Virus record (IMG/VR): IMGVR_UViG_3300032288_000059
Location: 1 to 37,091 of that record
Length of the DNA: 37,091 nt
Direction: 5' to 3' (one strand)
Source: a virus
Made by a program: the position numbers and the translations under genes. Shown in pieces: positions 20,087 to 28,591 of the stretch (positions within the stretch are counted from its first letter, which is position 1; each line of letters opens with the position of its first letter). The notes under the pieces are model-generated. The model made no database searches. It saw nothing but the letters and a program-made list of their open reading frames with translations, and was not told where the DNA came from.

Positions 20087-23000
20087 ATGGCGACTAAAGC
20101 CACACAGTCATTTGAAAACCCACTGTACACTAGCTCTGGCGGGTCACTCGCCAGTGACATGAGTGGCTATACTTTTTTAAATCCTGCGGTTAGTACAGGG
20201 TCGGACGCTCTCCAGCAAGGGTTGGCTGACATTGCCGCAATGGGTGCAAGGGCGCAACAAATAACGCAGTTTGAACTGCCGCAGATTAAACGCCCACCCG
20301 CTATTCAGTACAGTCCATCACAGAAAAAACTTGCTGTACAGGGCGTTACCTTCGATGAAGATGACTCCGAGATGACCCTGCGTGCGGAGGCTTTACTAGA
20401 CCAGCCTCCCGTTGGAACACTAAAGGGTGGCGACTGGGTAACACTTACACCGCAAGCATACGGGCAGATTACCAGTGGTATCCGTAACCCTAGTCTTGGT
20501 CGTCTTATGTCCAAGAACTTTGGTATTGGCGTTGACCAGTTGCAGTTACTTGCTGGTCGTGGGCTTCAGCTTGCTGGCGCAGAACAAACAGGTCAGGCTA
20601 TCGTTGACCAGCAGATGGATGACATACGTAAGAACCTTCCGTTCCGTCGTGAGTTTTCTGAGATTGATTCTTCTAGGGGTGCTATTGAGTGGCTGGCTGC
20701 AACTGTTGCCCAGCAAGGGCCGAACATCCTTGAGTCTATTGGTGTTGCTGCCGCAGGTTTCTTTGCAGGTGGCGCAGCAGGTGGCCCTTTGGGTGCGGCA
20801 GGTGGTGCATTGGCTGGCTTGGCAGGTAAGACTGCCTTTAAGCAATCTGTACTTGCGGCTCTAAAGAAACAAGCAACAGGCGAAGCATTAGATGCAGCCG
20901 AAACTAAACTGCTTAAAGAAGCGGCTGGTATTGCAGGTGCAACAATTCTTAGTGTAGGTCAGAACTACGCCACTGGTGCGGCTGATATTTATGGTGAGTT
21001 CCGAGAGCAAGGAGCGGGTGCTGATAATACTAACGCTCGTCTTGCCGCTTTGTCAGGCGCAGTTCCTTATGCTGTTCTCGAATCTCTCCCTGAGTTCTTA
21101 CTAGCTTCCCGTCTATTTGGGCGTGGTGGTATATCTGCCAGAGGTGGTTCAACTAACCTACAAGATATTCAGGGTAAAACCTTTCTTGGGACACAAGCCC
21201 TTCGTGGTGGGGAACTACTTAAGCGTGGAGCAAAAGGTGCGGCAGTCGGTGGTACGGCTGAAGGCTTAACTGAACTAGGACAGGAGAGTCTGCTTATTGG
21301 TATGACAGGTCAGGACTTTACTGATGCTGATGTACAGAACCGACTCCTCGAATCCTTTGCCGCTGGCTTTGGTGTTGGCGGTACGATTGGTGCTGGTGCT
21401 AACCTACGACGCGGCCCTATCGGCAAACAACCTGCCAACTTGTTGAACCCCGGTCAGACTACTGACCCACCCTCTAGCGACTCTCGTGAAGTAACTCCCG
21501 TAGGCGGCCCAACCCCCTCAGGTGGTATGGGCGCACGCCCTGACTTCGTAGCTGGTGCTGCTGGTGTTCGTGCATCTACGCCGGGCGACCGCATCTACAC
21601 TGGCCCAGTTGAGCCTAATCAGTTTGGTGGTGCGCAAGGCGTGCTTGACCTCGGTGGTATCCCTGTGGCTGAAGCCAAGGCTCGCAGCATGCAAGGCAAT
21701 GTGCAACCACAACGGGTATGGGATGTAACCACTCAATCGTGGCGTGAAGTTAGCCCACAAAGTGCAGATGAACAAGTAGCCGCTAATTTCCAACAGAAAC
21801 GTCAGGAACGTATTCAATTAGGGCAATACATCAATGCCCTAAAACAACAACTTGCTAATCCTAATCTGCCCCCACAAGAGCGGGCTAATTTAGAACGGCA
21901 ATTAGCGCAAGCCACTGAAGCGATTCGTACTACGACTGATGTTATAGATACCACTCAGTTTGCTAGAGAGCAAGCTGGGCAACCGCCTATTCGGCAAGAA
22001 TTACCAACAGTAGACCCTAATCAGTTGGCGTTGCAGTTTGCGCCTCCTGCCCCTAGTGGCGTAGGCTTTACTGACCAAGCTGCACCTATCGTAAACCCTG
22101 CTATGCAGCAGGCAATGAACTTGGCACAAAGCCGTGAAGCTCAGGTACAGGCGCAAGCCGCAGCCGCCGCACAGCGTGAGGCTGACCTTAATAAATTGCA
22201 GGCACGTGGGCAAGCCCAACGCCAATTGGATATTGCTCAGCAAGCTATGGACGCTGCCCGGGCACAACAGCAACAGACACAGCAACAACTTCCCACAAAA
22301 CCGTTGCCTATACGGCAGCCTCAGCAGTTGGAATTGTTTAGCCGTAAAGAAGCCCCACGCCCATCCCGTGCTGAAGGTCTACGTCGTGGTGTAGGTACAC
22401 AACTTCCTGAGCCAACCACTCCCGTGTTGCCTGTCCAAGACTTGCGCCGTAGTCCTCAAGTGCCTTTGTTTACCCAGCAAGGCGCTCCATCTATGGCCGC
22501 TCTCAGAAGTGCAGGGACACAGCAACAAGTTGTACCAACAGTGCAGCAAGGCGCTACCCAGATTGCTCCGACAGGTGCACCTGTTACTGCGGTTACTTCT
22601 GAGGCAGCTAAAGGTGCGGCACTTAAGAAAGAAAAGACTGGCACGATTACCTTTGAAGATGGCTCTATATACACAGGGCAATTGAAAAAGGGCGAGCCTA
22701 ATGGTCAAGGTACTCTGATTTATTCGGACACATCCACATACACGGGGCAGTTCAAGAACGGCAAACCACAAGGTAAAGGTCGTTTTGAAGATGCAGATGG
22801 TACTGTATTTGATGGTCAGTTTGAAGATGGGGATTTTATACAACCGGAGGTAACAGAAGATGCCACTCAAAAAGGGAAGCAGCAACAAGGTCGTCAGTCA
22901 AAACGTAAGCAAGATAATGCGGGAGTACAAGGCGGGGGGCAAACTGGGCAACAGCCCACGACCCAAGAGCAAGGCGGCGGCACTGAAACAGGCGGTGGCG

Positions 23001-26000
23001 GCAAGTCTCTCAAACGCGGGAAGAAGCAAGAAGTAACTCCTGACGAGACACCCCCACCCCCACCTCCTAAGGGGGGTAAGGCTCTAAAGAAAGCCCCAGC
23101 AAAAAAGACTGAGGCTAAGGCTGAAGCCGCACCCAAAGCAGCCAAGTTGCAGAAAGGCCCGAGTGGTTTGGCTGCAATGGTTGGTCAGCTTATGGGTACT
23201 ACGGCTCAGCCTACTGTGGTTGAGAGCCAGCCTAAACGTGGGCCGAATGAAGCCAGTGCTGAAACAGTCGCAGCCAATGAAGAACTCGACATGGCTATCG
23301 AGACTGCTGAAACAACTAAGAACGCAGCAGCTTATGCTGAGGCTTTGTATGACATTGTGTCTGCTTATGTAACCTCAGCAGACCGTACGTATCTACGTAA
23401 GACATCCACAAAGTTCTTGACAGATGAAGGCGGTGTACCGAAGGGCGACTATGTAGCCGCTCTGCGTGAGATTGCGTTGGATGAAGAATCCATCTCTCCG
23501 AAGTCACGCCTGTATGGTCTGTTGGCTGATGCTGGCTTGTTAAACGATGTGAACGTACTGAAGAACGTACGTGTCCCCGGCGCAAAAACTACACAAGAAG
23601 CAGTGGTAGGAGAAACCATTGGGGCAAACTCTGAGATTACTCCTGAAGAAAGCCTTGCTAACTTCATTGATTCCAATCCACAATGGCCTAACCGCAAGCA
23701 GTTGGTTGACAAACTCAAACAACTATACGGCAGGATTGACGATGATAATTTTCTTGTCGGTAAACGTGGTCGTATTAAAGACTTCTTTGACACTAATGGG
23801 AATCCCTTAGTAACTCAACCTGCTGGTACGTCTTACTTTATTCCTAATACTGTGGCTGAGGAGAAGACTACCAAGTCTGATTTCGTAGCTAAGCACGAGT
23901 CTGCCCGTAAAGAATTGCGGGACTTGGAAGATACTGAAGACCAGACCACATTGGATGACCTCCAGTTTGACCCATTCTATGACCGCAAGCCAAACAGTGA
24001 TGATGACTGGCGTGCTTTCCGTTCTAATGGTAAACCCTTAACGCCAATGAAAGTTGGCCCACTGCGTTTGTTTGCGGCTCGGGTTATCTCTAAGTATGCT
24101 CGTAAGCCACGGGTATCTGTGTTTGCGAATATCCAAGACATGAAGCGTAGCAACCCTGTCCTGTTTGAAGCAGCAGCAAAGGCTCGTAAAGATGGTGACA
24201 TCGAGGCGGTCAATGCCGCAGGTATGGCTTGGGGTGACAACGTGGTTCTGTTTGCAGACCTCATCCACTCTGAAGAACACGCCCGCTTTATCATTGCCCA
24301 TGAAACTCTTGGGCACGTAGGTTTCCGTGGATTGTTTAGTAATCAAGCACTTAACAAGATTCTCCAGTTCGTTGCTGATGCTGACCCTCATCTCACAAAT
24401 GAGGCGATTGTCTACGCAAACGGCAAAGGAATCCCATTCCTCGAAGCAGTCGAGGAGGTGTTGGCAGACCGTGCTGCTGCCATTGACAATAACACAATCC
24501 TTCGGTTTTGGAACTGGTTAAAAGACCAACTGAATAAACTTGGCTTGTCGTTCAACGATGATGCAGCCCGCTACCTTATCAGCCTATCACGCAAGTACGT
24601 GCGTCAGGGCGTTGGGCGTAGTGAAGTCAACACCTCTGGTCTCTATAAAGAAATCAACGAGGCACTGGCTACTGAGCAGTCCGACATTGAAGTATTACGC
24701 TTTGCCCAGTCTGCCGCCCAAGGTTCTGCTAACTTTGCACAGAACTTTGTAAACCGCAACTTTGCCGTTTATGGAAACCTTGAGCGTTCCATCCGTGACA
24801 TTGTGGATGCTTCACAGAAATCTGCCGAAATGCGCAAGCAAGGCAAAGGTGTCCTTGCCAACGTACGTAACGTGGTTCAAAAGGTTCTTGATGGTATTCA
24901 AACCCAAGACAACATGGCTCGTAAGTCTAAGGGCTATTTCAAAATCTTTAGGTTGCTGCAAGACCAAGCGGCTCGTCAAACTGAACTTAAGACCCAGTAT
25001 GCTGAGATAACCAATATTGCCCATGAAGCTAAGTTCCTTGGGTTTGGTGAGGGTTTAACGTCTGAGCAAAGTGTCCGTGCTGGTGAGTTGATGGCATACG
25101 CTACGCTGTTTAAGATGAACCAATTGTCGGATAACGCTATTGCCAAGATGGACAATATCGTGTTCTATGACCCGAACAATCTTGAGCCTATACCTAAGGT
25201 AAACGTAGACGGATTTAACCAGTTAAAACAGGTTGGTCGTATGACCCCTGAGGAATTCCGTAGCGGCTTTAAAGTTCAGCAGGGTACTGAAGAACGCCCA
25301 ATGACTGAGGAATATAAAGCGGAACTGGCTGCGCAACGGGACAAAGAGTTTGCCATTATGGAAGCAGGTAGGAATCGGGAACTTGCCCGCCTGCAAAAGA
25401 AACTGGCTGCGGCTACTAATGAGGAAGCCAAGCTAGAGTTTGAGCTACGCATCAAGCGTCTTGAAAGTAGATACGCCAGTAATGTAGAAAGTACCAAGCG
25501 GTACTACACCAAGCAGATGAACGATAAGACCTATGAGGCTCCTCGTTTAACGAATTCTCTTGACTGGTTTAAAGATGTTGATGGTACTTTAGTCGAGAAT
25601 GACGATGGTACTGTGACCTACACAGGTACAAGTATTGAGTATCAGGTGTACTTGCAATTCCACGAGGCTATCTCTAAGTCGGCTGCGGATGTATTGATTG
25701 GTAAGTACCTTGGTGCTATCCACGAGCAAGCCCGTGCCATTACCTCTGGTGTTGGGGCATCGTTTAATCAGTCACTAACTGCACAGGAAACTAAGTTCAT
25801 TGAGGACATAGTTGAGCAGTACGACCGCATGCGGCTGAAGGATTCAGGCTACAAGAACAACCGTTTTGAGATGAGCGAGTCTGCCCAAGAGGATGCTAAC
25901 GAGTGGCTACGTATGAAGTTTGCCCGTGCGTTCTACTTTGACCTTGCCTTAGGTGACCTAACCAAAATGGTCGAAGGCTATACCCCCGCAGAGGTTGATA

Positions 26001-28591
26001 CGATTGTCCGTGGTATGCGCAAGAAACTCCGTACCAAGGTAGACCCTGACACAGATGACCTTCGGGATAGTTCTATTTGGGCATTAGAGCACCGCATTGA
26101 AGAACGGGCAATGTTTGCCGCCTCTATTAATGATGACCAGTTCTATGCCAAACGAACCATTGCTGGTTCGTACGTTCCCCTCATCCGTGAAGGCGATTGG
26201 CAAATTCGTATTCAAGCCTATAAGACTGTCAATGGACAAGAAGTTCCTATTAAGTTACGCCAAGGGCAACAAGACTCTTTGTTCTACGGCAAGACCGCTA
26301 ATCAAAAGGATGCCCAAGAAGTTCAAGACGAACTGGACAACTTGTTTGCAGGTGAGCACGATATGCGTGACGCCGATGGCAATATGCAGACAGTTAAGTT
26401 GCGAGCCATTGCATCGGTTGCAGAGCAGACTCCTGCCCTTGTGGACATCCTTCACTATGACGAGGTAATGTATTCGCTAAGCCGTTTGGGTATTAACATT
26501 ACTCCCGAGCAACGGACAACCTTGGTTCAGAAACTTACGGCACAGAACACTCGTGCCCGTGCAAACTTAAAGCGTTCGGGTGTACCGGGCTGGGACAAAG
26601 ATGTTGTCAAGAGTGCGTCAGCCTACCTAGAACAGCAGGCATATACCGCAGCCAACAAAGAGTTCCGCCATCAGTACGACGAAGTACTAGACAACCCATA
26701 CAACTGGCAGGGCGACCCAACTCGCTTGGAAGAACTCCGTGTTAAATGGGAAAGCAGCACTGGTGAAGCCAAAGAAATTGCCGCTCGTGACTACTTCCAA
26801 GAGAAGTTCTATTACGACAATGCCGTTGAAGTTATTGATGGTAAGCGTGTAGAGCGTGGCAACTGGTACAAAGAACGTGCTAAGTCTTTGCTCGACTGGA
26901 AAGAATCCACGGGTGACATTGTTCATGCTGACGACATTTGGACAAACAACGAATGGTCTGTTGCGGCTCGTACTTGGGCGGCTATTGCTCAACTTGGTGG
27001 CTCTATTGCTACTGGTGTAACACAGATGCTTTCGTTGCCAACCAACTCATGGGCGTATCTCTCAGCTTTCAATCCTAAGAATGGCTTTGGTTTGGGACTA
27101 GGTGCAGGTCGTGCCGCTACGCTTTTGTTTGAGTATGGTCGTAAAGCAGGTAGCTTCCGCTACTCCAACCTAGACTATATCAAAGGGCAGATTAAAGAAC
27201 TGCAAGACAGTGGTGAAGATAGGAACAAGGATGGGTTGACGTTTGCCGAACTGAACTTTCTCCAAACCATGACTGAGGAACAACGCCTTGATGCGGCACA
27301 GTTTAATGCTCTGACTGGTACTAGCCGTGGTCGTAAGATTACTGGCAATCCAACCGCACAAAAAGTTATTCAGGTATGGATGCTTCCATTCAGTTACTCC
27401 GAACAATTTAACCGCCGCACCACACTCCTAGCAGCATATCGTGGTGAGTATGACCGCCAACGTGCTGCTGGCTTAGCCCACAATGAAGCTGACCTTGCCG
27501 CCCGTGCTGCGGCATCTCGTGCCGTTGATGCTACCCAAGGTGATTACGCCCAGTACAACCGCCCTGCTTTCTTCCGTGGTGGTTTGCAGTCTTTCATCTA
27601 CATGTATAAGCAGTACCCAATCCTGATGGTTCAGTTATTGAAGAACATGAACTATGAAGGTCGCATCATCATGCTCGGGTCGTTGCTCTTGCTATCCGGA
27701 GTACGAGGCATACCGGGTTCTGACGACATCTTGGACATTGTTGACGGCATCGCACAACGCCTTGGTTTGAAGGTCGGCTCGGTTGAAAAAGAGTTTGCAC
27801 GTCTGACCCGTAGCGTATTCGGTGAGGAGTTGGCGGCTGAGATTAACCCAATCATCATGCGTGGTTTGCTTGACCATTTCACTGGTCTGTCGTTCTCTAA
27901 CCGCTTAGGTCTTGGCGACATAATCCCCGGAACTGGTCTACTTAAACCATCGGCTACCAAGCAAGAAATTCTGCGTGAGGTGGTAAATATTGCAGGTGCA
28001 CCAACGTCTTTCTTGGCGGGTGCATTTGAATACACGTTCAACACATTACCTGCCGTAGCCACAGGTCGTAAAGGCATAACTTCTTTAGCGACTGACTCTC
28101 CCTTTACGGCTATCAAGAACTTGGGTACTGCGTTTAAGTTCTACGATACTGGTGCGATTGTTGACACCAAGGGATATGTTGTGGCGCAAAACGCTACTGC
28201 TTGGGAAATACTTGGTAAGGCTCTTGGCTGGTATCCATCCCGTGCTCAGGCACAAATGGACTGGTTGATGGCTGACTCACAAGAACAAGCATATATGTCT
28301 ATGATTAAGACTGAAGCTACTCGCCAAGCAGTTGCCGCTCGATTGTCAGGCGATGCTGATGCCGAGAAGGATGTTAAGGAATACATTAAGTCATGGAACG
28401 AGAGCACCAAAGGCACACGTTTAGAGATTCGTAACTTCGAGAAAGGCTTGAGTCAAGCCTATCGTGAAGCACAGAAACCACTTGCGATACGTGCCCTCAA
28501 GTCCTCCGCCAAAGGTGGTAGAGCAGAAGCAAAAGAAATGCTCCGCCTTTATGGGGTAGACGAGGAAACCCTTTCGGGCATCCCCGACTAA
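20087..28591 (+). CDS. Giant 2834-residue ejection protein (MORN, HExxGH, PLxRFG-like)
   Basis: Start ATG 20087 follows an AAGGTGA ribosome site. Domains by eye: an N-terminal region (1-210); a hydrophobic Ala/Gly block (about 218-250, IGVAAAGFFAGGAAGG) and an EGLTELGQE segment near 393, typical of podovirus ejection proteins; a long Gln/Ala/Pro-rich disordered linker (430-850); three MORN-type repeats (853-917); a second basic low-complexity linker (920-1030); an HETLGH zincin-like motif (His1405, Glu1406, His1410); long charged helices (1550-1830); a PLIREG motif (2031-2036) resembling the PLxRFG signature of large polyvalent phage proteins; and a C-terminal hydrophobic/helical region (2300-2834). 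Such proteins are injected with the genome and may form the channel and act on host targets. Size is at the upper end for phage proteins. It ends by overlapping the opposite-strand primase stop. Confidence 0.75.
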   Translation: MATKATQSFENPLYTSSGGSLASDMSGYTFLNPAVSTGSDALQQGLADIAAMGARAQQITQFELPQIKRPPAIQYSPSQKKLAVQGVTFDEDDSEMTLRAEALLDQPPVGTLKGGDWVTLTPQAYGQITSGIRNPSLGRLMSKNFGIGVDQLQLLAGRGLQLAGAEQTGQAIVDQQMDDIRKNLPFRREFSEIDSSRGAIEWLAATVAQQGPNILESIGVAAAGFFAGGAAGGPLGAAGGALAGLAGKTAFKQSVLAALKKQATGEALDAAETKLLKEAAGIAGATILSVGQNYATGAADIYGEFREQGAGADNTNARLAALSGAVPYAVLESLPEFLLASRLFGRGGISARGGSTNLQDIQGKTFLGTQALRGGELLKRGAKGAAVGGTAEGLTELGQESLLIGMTGQDFTDADVQNRLLESFAAGFGVGGTIGAGANLRRGPIGKQPANLLNPGQTTDPPSSDSREVTPVGGPTPSGGMGARPDFVAGAAGVRASTPGDRIYTGPVEPNQFGGAQGVLDLGGIPVAEAKARSMQGNVQPQRVWDVTTQSWREVSPQSADEQVAANFQQKRQERIQLGQYINALKQQLANPNLPPQERANLERQLAQATEAIRTTTDVIDTTQFAREQAGQPPIRQELPTVDPNQLALQFAPPAPSGVGFTDQAAPIVNPAMQQAMNLAQSREAQVQAQAAAAAQREADLNKLQARGQAQRQLDIAQQAMDAARAQQQQTQQQLPTKPLPIRQPQQLELFSRKEAPRPSRAEGLRRGVGTQLPEPTTPVLPVQDLRRSPQVPLFTQQGAPSMAALRSAGTQQQVVPTVQQGATQIAPTGAPVTAVTSEAAKGAALKKEKTGTITFEDGSIYTGQLKKGEPNGQGTLIYSDTSTYTGQFKNGKPQGKGRFEDADGTVFDGQFEDGDFIQPEVTEDATQKGKQQQGRQSKRKQDNAGVQGGGQTGQQPTTQEQGGGTETGGGGKSLKRGKKQEVTPDETPPPPPPKGGKALKKAPAKKTEAKAEAAPKAAKLQKGPSGLAAMVGQLMGTTAQPTVVESQPKRGPNEASAETVAANEELDMAIETAETTKNAAAYAEALYDIVSAYVTSADRTYLRKTSTKFLTDEGGVPKGDYVAALREIALDEESISPKSRLYGLLADAGLLNDVNVLKNVRVPGAKTTQEAVVGETIGANSEITPEESLANFIDSNPQWPNRKQLVDKLKQLYGRIDDDNFLVGKRGRIKDFFDTNGNPLVTQPAGTSYFIPNTVAEEKTTKSDFVAKHESARKELRDLEDTEDQTTLDDLQFDPFYDRKPNSDDDWRAFRSNGKPLTPMKVGPLRLFAARVISKYARKPRVSVFANIQDMKRSNPVLFEAAAKARKDGDIEAVNAAGMAWGDNVVLFADLIHSEEHARFIIAHETLGHVGFRGLFSNQALNKILQFVADADPHLTNEAIVYANGKGIPFLEAVEEVLADRAAAIDNNTILRFWNWLKDQLNKLGLSFNDDAARYLISLSRKYVRQGVGRSEVNTSGLYKEINEALATEQSDIEVLRFAQSAAQGSANFAQNFVNRNFAVYGNLERSIRDIVDASQKSAEMRKQGKGVLANVRNVVQKVLDGIQTQDNMARKSKGYFKIFRLLQDQAARQTELKTQYAEITNIAHEAKFLGFGEGLTSEQSVRAGELMAYATLFKMNQLSDNAIAKMDNIVFYDPNNLEPIPKVNVDGFNQLKQVGRMTPEEFRSGFKVQQGTEERPMTEEYKAELAAQRDKEFAIMEAGRNRELARLQKKLAAATNEEAKLEFELRIKRLESRYASNVESTKRYYTKQMNDKTYEAPRLTNSLDWFKDVDGTLVENDDGTVTYTGTSIEYQVYLQFHEAISKSAADVLIGKYLGAIHEQARAITSGVGASFNQSLTAQETKFIEDIVEQYDRMRLKDSGYKNNRFEMSESAQEDANEWLRMKFARAFYFDLALGDLTKMVEGYTPAEVDTIVRGMRKKLRTKVDPDTDDLRDSSIWALEHRIEERAMFAASINDDQFYAKRTIAGSYVPLIREGDWQIRIQAYKTVNGQEVPIKLRQGQQDSLFYGKTANQKDAQEVQDELDNLFAGEHDMRDADGNMQTVKLRAIASVAEQTPALVDILHYDEVMYSLSRLGINITPEQRTTLVQKLTAQNTRARANLKRSGVPGWDKDVVKSASAYLEQQAYTAANKEFRHQYDEVLDNPYNWQGDPTRLEELRVKWESSTGEAKEIAARDYFQEKFYYDNAVEVIDGKRVERGNWYKERAKSLLDWKESTGDIVHADDIWTNNEWSVAARTWAAIAQLGGSIATGVTQMLSLPTNSWAYLSAFNPKNGFGLGLGAGRAATLLFEYGRKAGSFRYSNLDYIKGQIKELQDSGEDRNKDGLTFAELNFLQTMTEEQRLDAAQFNALTGTSRGRKITGNPTAQKVIQVWMLPFSYSEQFNRRTTLLAAYRGEYDRQRAAGLAHNEADLAARAAASRAVDATQGDYAQYNRPAFFRGGLQSFIYMYKQYPILMVQLLKNMNYEGRIIMLGSLLLLSGVRGIPGSDDILDIVDGIAQRLGLKVGSVEKEFARLTRSVFGEELAAEINPIIMRGLLDHFTGLSFSNRLGLGDIIPGTGLLKPSATKQEILREVVNIAGAPTSFLAGAFEYTFNTLPAVATGRKGITSLATDSPFTAIKNLGTAFKFYDTGAIVDTKGYVVAQNATAWEILGKALGWYPSRAQAQMDWLMADSQEQAYMSMIKTEATRQAVAARLSGDADAEKDVKEYIKSWNESTKGTRLEIRNFEKGLSQAYREAQKPLAIRALKSSAKGGRAEAKEMLRLYGVDEETLSGIPD

